6,609 nucleotides of DNA from 0-14-3-00-62-12 sp034440555 (GTDB lineage Bacteria; Pseudomonadota; Gammaproteobacteria; Xanthomonadales; Ahniellaceae). The position numbers were made by a program, and so were the translations under genes. Position 1 is the stretch's first letter; the number at the start of each line of letters is the position of its first letter. Below are positions 1 through 4,772 of this stretch, one piece after another. Location of the stretch: the NCBI GenBank assembly GCA_034440555.1, contig JAWXCG010000005.1, positions 1-6,609 on the forward strand, written 5' to 3'. Below the pieces are notes generated by a model. That model worked only from the letters and a program-made list of their open reading frames with translations. It was not told the origin of the DNA and made no database searches.

Positions 1-17
1 AGCAAGTAGCCCGGATG
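1..17 (+). repeat. Partial REP-like element cut by window edge
   Basis: GTAGCCCGGATG at 6-17 equals the first 12 bases of the complete REP at 23-54. The 15 bases at 1-15 (AGCAAGTAGCCCGGA) recur exactly at 236-250, giving a 235-base period. The copy may be a truncated REP or the end of a repeated block beginning outside the window. Confidence 0.6.
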
Positions 18-22
18 AAGGA

Positions 23-54
23 GTAGCCCGGATGGAGCACAGCGCAATCCGGGG
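23..54 (+). repeat. REP-like palindrome, copy 1
   Basis: This 32-base unit starts with GTAG, then CCCGGAT, an inner GC-rich segment, and closes with ATCCGGG, so CCCGGAT and ATCCGGG form a 7-bp stem. A GTAG tetranucleotide at the foot of an imperfect palindrome is the classic form of REP elements recognised by REP-associated tyrosine transposases. It is inverted relative to copy 2 at 96-127 with 30 of 32 bases matching. The pair could therefore also fold into one long hairpin with a 41-base loop. Confidence 0.8.
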
Positions 55-244
55 CGAGATTGCTACGGTATTGGGTGCCCTGTTGGGCTGGATTTCCCCG
101 GATTCCGCTGCGCTCCATCCGGGCTACTCTCTTATTTGTTCTATGGTTTCAGGAATATTTGGATACATATATTGGTGGGTGGACATTGTTTCCGCTATAT
201 TTTGTATATTCTTAGCCCGGGCTATTGACTGGTTCAGCAAGTAG
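32..244 (+). CDS. Small hydrophobic ORF embedded in REP repeats, hypothetical
   Basis: This is a 70-residue ORF that I do not recognise. In its favour is an ideal Shine-Dalgarno, AAGGAG at 18-23, eight bases before the ATG. The second half is strongly hydrophobic and aromatic, with a probable membrane segment around residues 33-63 and possibly another around 8-22. Against it, the start codon and first residues lie inside REP copy 1, residues about 22-32 are REP copy 2 translated backwards, and the stop codon is the TAG of another GTAG core. DNA from about 131 to 212 is clearly more AT-rich than the surroundings, which is unusual for a native gene here. It may be a chance frame through repeats, the remnant of a membrane gene disrupted by REPs, or a REP-derived small protein. 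Confidence is low. Confidence 0.3.
   Translation: MEHSAIRGEIATVLGALLGWISPDSAALHPGYSLICSMVSGIFGYIYWWVDIVSAIFCIFLARAIDWFSK
96..127 (-). repeat. REP-like palindrome, copy 2 (inverted)
   Basis: On the minus strand this reads GTAGCCCGGATGGAGCGCAG and continues to ATCCGGGG, differing from copy 1 at only two of 32 positions. Head-to-head REP pairs of this kind (BIME-like) are the usual arrangement around REP systems. Confidence 0.8.
213..224. repeat. Perfect palindrome TAGCCCGGGCTA
   Basis: This 12-base perfect palindrome is built from two TAGCCCGG REP cores joined head to head. It probably marks the fused ends of two degenerate REP units. Confidence 0.5.
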
Positions 245-250
245 CCCGGA
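236..250 (+). repeat. 15-bp direct repeat of window start, REP core
   Basis: AGCAAGTAGCCCGGA matches 1-15 exactly. It contains GTAGCCCGGA, the 5' half of the REP, without a 3' half. Together with 1-15 it brackets the REP pair and the AT-rich segment. Confidence 0.6.
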
Positions 251-257
251 GAAAAAA

Positions 258-288
258 GTAGGGCGGGTCCCGTGAAGCGGTACCCGCC
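258..288 (+). repeat. GTAG hairpin of a second REP-like class
   Basis: GTAG at 258-261 is followed directly by GGCGGGT (262-268), a 13-base loop region and ACCCGCC (282-288), a perfect 7-bp stem. Pairing of CC at 269-270 with GG at 279-280 would extend it with a bulged T. The layout matches the CCCGGAT class but the stem sequence differs. It lacks a downstream T tract, so a REP is preferred over a terminator. Confidence 0.55.
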
Positions 289-400
289 GTCCTAACCAAC
301 ACGGCGCCGCATGGCGTGTGGCCCATCTTTTGAGATACACGACGCAAGCCGCACTTCGTTTTTCCGCGTCGCAGCAACCTTCCATGGTGCACTACATCCG

Positions 401-421
401 GCCCGGCCGTCCTGGCCGGGC
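401..421. repeat. Perfect 8-bp hairpin GCCCGGCC/GGCCGGGC
   Basis: GCCCGGCC (401-408) and GGCCGGGC (414-421) form a perfect stem with the 5-base loop GTCCT. No T run follows on either strand, so it is not a standard intrinsic terminator. Its function is unknown, and it may be another palindromic repeat. Confidence 0.5.
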
Positions 422-505
422 GTTCGGCTCGCCTGACGATGCCTGAGGACATCGTCAAAGCGGCTCACCTCACCCCCGCAAAGTCATCCAGACCAGCAAC
501 TGCGT

Positions 506-590
506 ATTCCACGCCATGGTAGTCACTGATTCCATGGCGTGGAATCGGTGACTACCATGGCGTGGAATCAGTGACTCTTTCGCGTGGAAT
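506..590. repeat. Inverted array of GTGGAAT units, possible IS21-type end remnant
   Basis: The heptamer GTGGAAT occurs on the plus strand at 539, 562 and 584. In reverse it occurs as ATTCCAC at 506, with a variant ATTCCAT at 529. Spacing is 22-23 bases throughout. The 29-base arm 506-534 is the reverse complement of 540-568 with one mismatch, around a 5-base spacer. Intervening units read (A/G)GTGACT followed by ACCATGGC or CTTTCGC. Multiple short repeats at about two-helical-turn spacing, reading outward on both sides, resemble the terminal transposase-binding repeats of IS21-family elements. That family assignment is from memory of the architecture, not a match. No transposase gene lies between the arms. 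An operator array is the alternative. Confidence 0.55.
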
Positions 591-710
591 GCGCAAGCAA
601 GTGCCATCGTGCAAATTGACGTAAGACCAGGGTTTTTCACAGCTTTCTCCAGAAGCGCAAGATCGCGCGAAGTCATGGCGTTGTTCATGGTAGTAATTTA
701 CACGGCTGGC

Positions 711-734
711 AAAAATCAGCGCTTATCCAAACGC
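711..734 (-). terminator. Possible intrinsic terminator of the fibre gene
   Basis: On the minus strand, GCGTTTGGATAAGCGC (734 to 719) folds into a 6-bp stem with one G-T wobble and a GGAT loop. It is followed by the stop codon TGA and five T residues. Position at the end of the operon supports it, but the stem is short and overlaps the last codons. Confidence 0.35.
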
Positions 735-2905
735 GTTTCGATGGCTGCCAAGCGCGCCCGCAGCCCCGCATTCTCCGCACTCAATTCCTGCATCGCGCGC
801 ACCGCCACTGCCTCAAAGCCGCGCATCGACAGCATCAAATAGCCGTCTTCGCCTTCACTCACCCATTCCGGAAACACCTGCTGCATTTCTTGCGCGACAA
901 AGCCTAAGTGCAGGCCTTCGGGTTGAAAAGCGGCTTTGCCGGCTTCGCGGTAGTGATAGCGCACCGGGCGCAGGGCGTTGATTTGGTCGAGCGCGTGGGT
1001 GTAGTCCTGCACCTGGTCTTTTAGGCGCGCATCAGAAAGCGAGCTGATCGTGCCGGTGGTGGTTTGCAGCTGGCCGGTGTTGGATAGGCGCATGCGCTGC
1101 GTGCCGCCTGCGCCTGGATCGCCGTTCGTATTGCTGTGCGTGCCGCCGCTAAACCAACTGAAGCTTCCAAATGTCGGGCTGGTGCGAAAGTACATATTGA
1201 AACTTTGCACGCCGATGCCGTAGGTTGATCCAAAGAGGTTAAGCATTTGCCGGTTCTGCGAGCCGAACGCGAGGCTGCCAGTATCGACGACAGAAACGTT
1301 GCCATTAACTGTCAAGGCCGCATCGACGGCAGGTGTATTGGTATTGATCGCCATACCGCCTTCGGCGCGAACTAGGAATTGGCGCGGGCCGGTAGAAGTG
1401 AAGTCGATTCCTTGATCGTCGGACCAAACGAAAGTGCCGTTATCACCATTGGAGTCGCCGGAATCTGCAGCACAGGTGCCGTCATTGACTTCATCGCCAG
1501 GGCGGATTCGCGCCCGCCAACCGATGGCCAAACTGTCGTCGCCGCCAGCACAGTTACTCCGGCCGCCGACCGTACTAAAAAAGCCCGTCGCGAAGTTGTC
1601 GGTACCGCCGACAACGGTGCTGCGAAACCCGGTAGCGCTATTCCCCCTGCCGCCGCCGACGGTGCTGTAGTCGCCCCTTGCCGCGTTAGCCACGCCACCG
1701 CCGATGTAGCCAGCAAACCCCGTCGCTTCGTTAGCAGCACCGCCGCTGACGGTAGCGAATGACTTGTCGGATGTGGAACCCGCGTTGTCGCCTGCCAAAT
1801 TTGCGTAGCCACCGCCAACCGTACCGTAGCTCTCGGTCACGCGATTGGGTCCTTCCAAGGTGTTTTCAGGATCGCTATCGCCCGAAGGCACACCGCCTCC
1901 AGCGATCGTGGCACCGCGCACGCCAGCGGCCACTGAGTTGGCGCTGCTACCAGCGAGGACATTGGCAGTAATCGGCACCCCATTAAACAGCAGGCTCGAC
2001 GGTTCAATACGAAAACTTTGCACATTACGGGTGCGGATTACAAAAGGCTGAGCATCCGTGGTGCCAATAAAATTGCTCGACGGATCAATGCCGGCATTGC
2101 CTAGTCTTCCCCACGCGTCAGCCGAACCGGCGGCACCGGTTGGGCCTGTAGCGCCAATCGCACCTGTTGTCCCAGTCAATCCAATGGGGCCGGCGGGGCC
2201 TGTTGATCCGGCAGAACCGGTATTTCCTGTCGAACCCGTGGGTCCGACAGGGCCCGTCGGCCCTGTCGATCCGGCAGGTCCAGCAGGTCCAGCAGCGCCG
2301 GTGTTTCCAGTCGAACCGGTAGCGCCAGTGGGACCCGTCGCGCCCACCGGCCCCTGCGGCCCCACTGGGCCTGAACCAGCCGCCTCACACGTCACGCCGC
2401 CATCGACATTCACCACCCGAATCGACTGCCCGCTCGGGCAGCTCGATGCCACGCGCGCCTGCACTTGTGCGGGATTGATTTGCGCCGCGCCAATCGCGCC
2501 ATTGGCGACAGAGGTTGCGACCAGCGCCACCGCCGCAATTTGCGCCTGCGGGGCCGGCGTGATTTTGGTGGCCGGGCTTAAGCTGGTAAATGTGCCGCTG
2601 GATGCGCCGGGGCGCACGCCGATTTGCAGCTGGTAGTCGCCGTCCGCAATCACCGGGCCAAAATCCAATTCGACGCTAAAAACGCCGTCGCTGACTGAAA
2701 CGTCGTCTTTCACAATGACGAGGCCAACCGGCGTGCCGACGGTGGTTTGCAGCACAAATTGGAGGTCGAAGAGGCCGCCAGCGGGGCTGCCGGCATCGAC
2801 CAGGCTGCCTTGATAGGTAAAACCATTGCCGAGTGCGAATGCGGAAGGGGTGAACAGCACGCTCAACACGGCGGCGACCAGTGAGTGAAGTTTCATGGGT
2901 TTCAT
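716..2905 (-). CDS. Secreted fibre protein: collagen-like, YadA-head-like, S74 chaperone domain
   Basis: This 729-residue protein has a Sec signal peptide (residues 1-24, cleavage after A-F-A). Next comes an N-terminal domain of a type common in bacterial surface proteins (about 27-125, FTYQG...ITPAP). Residues 179-262 are 28 uninterrupted Gly-X-Y triplets, rich in GPT, GAT and GST. Residues about 357-465 carry YadA-head-like repeats (SxTVGGG, ATGF, ending SLAIGW). The C-terminus (about 624-729) matches Peptidase_S74, the intramolecular chaperone of phage endosialidase tailspikes. S624 and K629 in SDARLK correspond to its self-cleavage dyad, and a coiled coil follows (about 700-729). Such proteins trimerise, fold with the chaperone and shed it. 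I infer a trimeric surface or released fibre, since no outer-membrane anchor is visible. The start is chosen by GAGGAG eight bases upstream; Met4 is an alternative. It lies 65 bases downstream of the 83-aa gene, a likely operon. Confidence 0.9.
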   Translation of the reverse strand: MKPMKLHSLVAAVLSVLFTPSAFALGNGFTYQGSLVDAGSPAGGLFDLQFVLQTTVGTPVGLVIVKDDVSVSDGVFSVELDFGPVIADGDYQLQIGVRPGASSGTFTSLSPATKITPAPQAQIAAVALVATSVANGAIGAAQINPAQVQARVASSCPSGQSIRVVNVDGGVTCEAAGSGPVGPQGPVGATGPTGATGSTGNTGAAGPAGPAGSTGPTGPVGPTGSTGNTGSAGSTGPAGPIGLTGTTGAIGATGPTGAAGSADAWGRLGNAGIDPSSNFIGTTDAQPFVIRTRNVQSFRIEPSSLLFNGVPITANVLAGSSANSVAAGVRGATIAGGGVPSGDSDPENTLEGPNRVTESYGTVGGGYANLAGDNAGSTSDKSFATVSGGAANEATGFAGYIGGGVANAARGDYSTVGGGRGNSATGFRSTVVGGTDNFATGFFSTVGGRSNCAGGDDSLAIGWRARIRPGDEVNDGTCAADSGDSNGDNGTFVWSDDQGIDFTSTGPRQFLVRAEGGMAINTNTPAVDAALTVNGNVSVVDTGSLAFGSQNRQMLNLFGSTYGIGVQSFNMYFRTSPTFGSFSWFSGGTHSNTNGDPGAGGTQRMRLSNTGQLQTTTGTISSLSDARLKDQVQDYTHALDQINALRPVRYHYREAGKAAFQPEGLHLGFVAQEMQQVFPEWVSEGEDGYLMLSMRGFEAVAVRAMQELSAENAGLRARLAAIETRLDKR
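2120..2371 (-). repeat. Collagen-like triplet repeat tract inside the fibre gene
   Basis: These 252 bases encode the 28 Gly-X-Y triplets. A sub-repeat of 81 bases (27 residues, nine triplets) is visible: GSTGNTG occurs at residues 197-203 and 224-230, and the surrounding DNA is similar. Triplet-coded repeats of this type change length by slippage without breaking the frame. Confidence 0.8.
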
Positions 2906-2913
2906 GGGGCAAG

Positions 2914-2919
2914 CTCCTC
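2914..2919 (-). promoter_or_regulatory. Ribosome binding site of the fibre gene
   Basis: GAGGAG on the minus strand, eight bases before the ATG at 2905-2903, favours this start over the in-frame ATG three codons later. Confidence 0.75.
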
Positions 2920-2970
2920 GCGAATGGGTTGGGTGTTCGGTTCGACTGCGGCGCTGGCTGAGAACCGGCT

Positions 2971-3222
2971 TTAGTCTTCAAAGTCATCGCGAAAAATGAG
3001 GCCCAGCGAGCTGTGGAAACCGCCGCTCAAGACATACGGCCCGCCCGCTGCAAGCTGAGTCGCGGATTGCGCAACCGTGCCGACCAGACTGAGCCCAGCG
3101 GCACTCGCCGTGGCGCCACCGCCAGCGATCACTTGTTTTTTCATCACATAGACGCCGCCGCTGGGCGCGGTTTGCGCAAAAGCGAGCGCTGGCAGCAGCA
3201 AAATCAGGGCAATTTTCCGCAT
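2971..3222 (-). CDS. Small secreted protein with FE-type C-terminal tail, unknown function
   Basis: This 83-residue protein begins with a clear signal peptide (MRKIALILLLPALAFA, cleavage after residue 16 before QTAP). The mature part is about 67 residues, rich in Gly, Ala and Ser, with the segment YVMKKQVIAGGG and later YVLSGGFHSS. This pattern is common in small secreted proteins encoded next to collagen-like or S74 proteins, but I know no function for it. It ends in GLIFRDDFED, which resembles the VIYLGGFE ending of the 361-aa protein. GGAGA at 3228-3232, five bases before the ATG, is the ribosome binding site. It is the first gene of a probable two-gene operon with the fibre gene. A role as accessory subunit or anchor of the fibre is an inference from position only. 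Confidence 0.75.
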   Translation of the reverse strand: MRKIALILLLPALAFAQTAPSGGVYVMKKQVIAGGGATASAAGLSLVGTVAQSATQLAAGGPYVLSGGFHSSLGLIFRDDFED

Positions 3223-3442
3223 CGCTGTCTCCGCAAGCCGCCAAAATGAGCGGGTACTTACCTAAACACGTAATTTCCGGAGATGCGGGGCCACGCGGTT
3301 GCGATGGCTTTGCGCCGAGGCTCACTCGGAATGGTCCCCGCTGCATGCACTCACTCCGCGGAACGGAACGGGCGTGCAAGCGAGGGCATTGGCGCTGATT
3401 GATCCGTGCTTCCAAAGTGTCACGCTTGACAGCAGAGGAAAC

Positions 3443-3482
3443 GGGGTCAGAGACGAATGGCACTAACTAGAGCAGGGGTCAG
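3443..3482 (+). repeat. Direct GGGGTCAG repeats upstream of the transposase
   Basis: GGGGTCAG occurs at 3443-3450 and 3475-3482, 32 bases apart, 39-78 bases before the transposase start codon. I recall GGGGTCAGAG and GGGGTCAGGTCT motifs near other RAYT-type genes in proteobacteria, so they may belong to the element or be protein-binding sites. I cannot verify that here. Confidence 0.5.
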
Positions 3483-3517
3483 GTCTAGCAAAGTAGCAAG
3501 TCTCTGGGCTAGACTTG
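3483..3517 (+). promoter_or_regulatory. GTAG-headed hairpin and overlapping alternative hairpin before the transposase start
   Basis: GTAG (3493-3496) is followed immediately by CAAGTCT (3497-3503), a 7-base loop and AGACTTG (3511-3517), a perfect 7-bp stem ending three bases before the ATG. A second hairpin, GTCTAGC (3483-3489) with GCTAGAC (3508-3514), uses some of the same bases, so the two exclude each other. GTAG plus hairpin is the REP format, which suggests the transposase could bind its own leader. No Shine-Dalgarno is visible. Confidence 0.55.
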
Positions 3518-3520
3518 GCT

Positions 3521-4366
3521 ATGGCCCGACCGATGCGTGTGGAGTTTTCTGGTGCGCTGTACCACGTGACGTCGCGTGGGGATCGGCGTGAGGCGATCTT
3601 TGAGAATGATGAGGATTGCGAGGTGTTCCTGGCGGTGCTCGGCGACGTCGTTCGGGATTTCAACTGGCTGGTTCATGCGTACTGTCTGATGGGCAATCAC
3701 TACCATCTGGTGGTGGAAACGCCGGATGGCAACTTGGCCAAGGGGATGCGCCAGCTCAATGGCGTGTTCACGCAGGCCATCAATCGCCGGCATCGGCGCA
3801 CGGGTCATCTGTTCCAGGGGCGCTACAAGGCGATCCTGGTGGATCGCGGCCGTTATCTGCTGGAATTGACGCGCGATGTGGTGCTCAACCCGGTGCGTGA
3901 AGGCAGGGCGCGCGATGCAGGGGATTGGGCGTGGAGCAGTTATCTGGCGATGTCGGGCGCCGAGCCAGTGCCCGAGTGGCTGGCGACGGATGGATTGCTG
4001 GTGTTGTTTTCCCCGCGTAGTGCGATTGCGATCAATCTCTATGCGAAGTTCGTGGCCTCTGGCGTTGGCGCCGAGCCAATCTGGAAACATTTGAAGCGAC
4101 AAATGTTCCTGGGTGACGACCGTTTCGTAGCGCGCATGCAGAAGCGCGCGGACGCAGCCCGCGACAACATCAACATCCCCAAAGCCCAGCGCCGACCACC
4201 GGCAGCACCGCTGGCGGCGATTGCCGCCAAGTACCGCGACAACAAAGGCGCCATGGTTGCGGCACACGCTACCGGTCAATACAGCTATCAGCAGATCGCG
4301 CAATATTTTGGCGTGCACTTCACCACGGTGGGTCGCGTTGTTCGGCAAGCCAAAGAAGGCCAGTAA
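3521..4366 (+). CDS. REP-associated tyrosine transposase (RAYT), Y1-type HUH family, catalytic Tyr replaced
   Basis: This 281-residue protein of the IS200/Y1 transposase-like group is of the kind that nicks single-stranded REP hairpins next to GTAG. The N-terminus MARPMRVEFSGALYHVTSRG is typical of the family, so I start at ATG 3521 rather than the in-frame TTG at 3515. The HUH metal-binding motif is H60-Y61-H62 in LMGNHYHLVVE. Family features GHLFQGRYKAILVD (95-108) and LNPVR (122-126) are present. Family members normally read RY-(I/V)-x-LNPVR, where Tyr is the nucleophile. Here the sequence is R118-D119-V-V-LNPVR, with GAT at 3875-3877, one base from TAT. Loss of strand cleavage is inferred. 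A C-terminal helix-turn-helix (about 252-276, YSYQQIAQYFGVHFTTVGRV) should bind DNA. It is flanked by GTAG hairpins. Family assignment is firm; activity is doubtful. Confidence 0.9.
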   Translation: MARPMRVEFSGALYHVTSRGDRREAIFENDEDCEVFLAVLGDVVRDFNWLVHAYCLMGNHYHLVVETPDGNLAKGMRQLNGVFTQAINRRHRRTGHLFQGRYKAILVDRGRYLLELTRDVVLNPVREGRARDAGDWAWSSYLAMSGAEPVPEWLATDGLLVLFSPRSAIAINLYAKFVASGVGAEPIWKHLKRQMFLGDDRFVARMQKRADAARDNINIPKAQRRPPAAPLAAIAAKYRDNKGAMVAAHATGQYSYQQIAQYFGVHFTTVGRVVRQAKEGQ

Positions 4367-4379
4367 CAATTGCTGCTAC
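4361..4379 (-). repeat. Weak GTAG hairpin at the end of the transposase gene
   Basis: On the minus strand, GTAG (4379-4376) is followed by CAGCAATTGTTACTG, a 5-pair stem with one mismatch and a 3-base loop. It overlaps the transposase stop codon and points toward the gene, opposite to the upstream GTAG hairpin. Downstream, CTAGGCTTGGC (4381-4391) matches CTAGACTTGGC (3509-3519) in 10 of 11 bases. The pair may mark element borders, but the sequences are short. Confidence 0.3.
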
Positions 4380-4380
4380 T

Positions 4381-4488
4381 CTAGGCTTGGCCGCTTAAGC
4401 AGTTTTCCACTGTCCCGATTTTCGAGCCCGCAACACCGATGAAGATCGACAGCAGGGCCAGCCAATTGGTAGCGAAGAATGCTTGCAT
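4381..4488 (-). CDS. Possible 35-aa membrane peptide or truncated gene start
   Basis: The ATG at 4488-4486 opens a 35-codon frame ending in TAG at 4383-4381. The N-terminal part, MQAFFATNWLALLSIFIGVA, looks like a single membrane helix; the rest (GSKIGTVENCLSGQA) is polar. AGAGG at 4498-4502, nine bases before the ATG, is a plausible ribosome binding site. The frame stops exactly at the CTAGGCTTGG motif beside the transposase gene. It could therefore be the 5' end of a longer membrane-protein gene cut by insertion of the transposase element. A genuine small membrane protein is the alternative, and a chance frame cannot be excluded. Confidence 0.35.
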   Translation of the reverse strand: MQAFFATNWLALLSIFIGVAGSKIGTVENCLSGQA

Positions 4489-4547
4489 GGTGTCGTACCT
4501 CTCAAAGGTTCAGCAGCCGCCACGTTTTATGATTCCCGTTGGATAGC

Positions 4548-4579
4548 GCCCGGGTTGCGCTGCGCTGCATCCGGGGTAC
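4548..4579 (-). repeat. REP-like palindrome, copy 3 (diverged)
   Basis: This copy has the same orientation as copy 2 and matches it at 27 of 32 positions. On the minus strand it reads GTACCCCGGATGCAGCGCAG and ends AACCCGGGC, so the conserved GTAG has become GTAC. It lies about 180 bases downstream of the transposase gene. Confidence 0.7.
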
Positions 4580-4666
4580 TCACTGTCCGCATGGCAGAAC
4601 GTGAACCCTTGGCATATCAAACCGAAGTGCAGTCCGCGATTGCGCCCGATGGACTCACGATCCGCT

Positions 4667-4702
4667 GTTGCGATGACAAACTCAGTTGCGATGACAAACT
4701 CG
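4667..4702 (+). repeat. Tandem 18-bp duplication
   Basis: GTTGCGATGACAAACTCA (4667-4684) is followed directly by GTTGCGATGACAAACTCG (4685-4702), 17 of 18 identical. It lies 71-106 bases before the start of the secreted-protein gene. Each unit carries ATGACA, close to a -35 hexamer, but no well-spaced -10 was found. It may be a slippage duplication or a pair of regulator sites. Confidence 0.75.
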
Positions 4703-4732
4703 CACCTGCTTTGCCGTATCAGATCAACAACG

Positions 4733-4749
4733 GCGATCACTGTGATCGC
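4733..4749. promoter_or_regulatory. Perfect 17-bp palindrome, candidate operator
   Basis: GCGATCACTGTGATCGC consists of two 8-base arms around a central T and ends 23 bases before the ATG at 4773. Its arms run TCAC...GTGA, the opposite order to CRP sites (TGTGA...TCACA), so it is not a CRP site. No T tract follows, so it is not an intrinsic terminator. A dimeric repressor operator or a leader hairpin is possible. Confidence 0.5.
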
Positions 4750-4772
4750 TCGTCAGATATCGGGAGCACGCC

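Larger units (their letters stand above)
245..715. other. Intergenic region without a convincing gene
   Basis: No frame here has both a good start and protein-like composition. The region holds the GTAG hairpin (258-288), the hairpin at 401-421 and the array of GTGGAAT units (506-590). A minus-strand frame starting with the ATG at 686-688 reads sensibly for about 20 residues (MNNAMTSRDLALLEKAVKNP). It lacks a ribosome binding site and soon runs into the repeat array. Confidence 0.5.
3223..3520. other. Divergent intergenic region between the secreted-protein operon and the transposase
   Basis: The promoters of both the minus-strand operon and the plus-strand transposase should lie here, but I could not pick convincing -35/-10 pairs. 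A small hairpin, CCGAG (3315-3319) with CTCGG (3325-3329), lies in the middle. The part nearest the transposase carries the GGGGTCAG repeats and the GTAG hairpin listed separately. Confidence 0.5.

Noticed and set aside
401..421. Intrinsic terminator
   Set aside because: The stem is strong but no T run follows on either strand, and no gene ends nearby.
234..458. Minus-strand ORF of 74 codons
   Set aside because: Arg/Cys-rich translation through palindromic repeats without a convincing start.
506..590. CRISPR array
   Set aside because: The units are only about 7-20 bases with no unique spacers of 30 or more bases, and they occur in both orientations.
470..688. Minus-strand ORF of 72 codons
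   Set aside because: The first 20 or so residues look protein-like, but there is no ribosome binding site and the rest translates the GTGGAAT repeat array.
2058..2636. Plus-strand Pro/Ala-rich ORF of 192 codons
   Set aside because: Its GPV/PAEPV repeats are the complement of the collagen-like Gly-X-Y codons in the fibre gene.
3509..4369. Long minus-strand ORF of 286 codons covering the whole transposase gene
   Set aside because: It is the antisense shadow of a clearly recognisable RAYT gene, with no ribosome binding site and low-complexity His/Arg-rich translation.
4733..4749. CRP binding site
   Set aside because: The arms are in the order TCAC...GTGA without the TGTGA-N6-TCACA layout.
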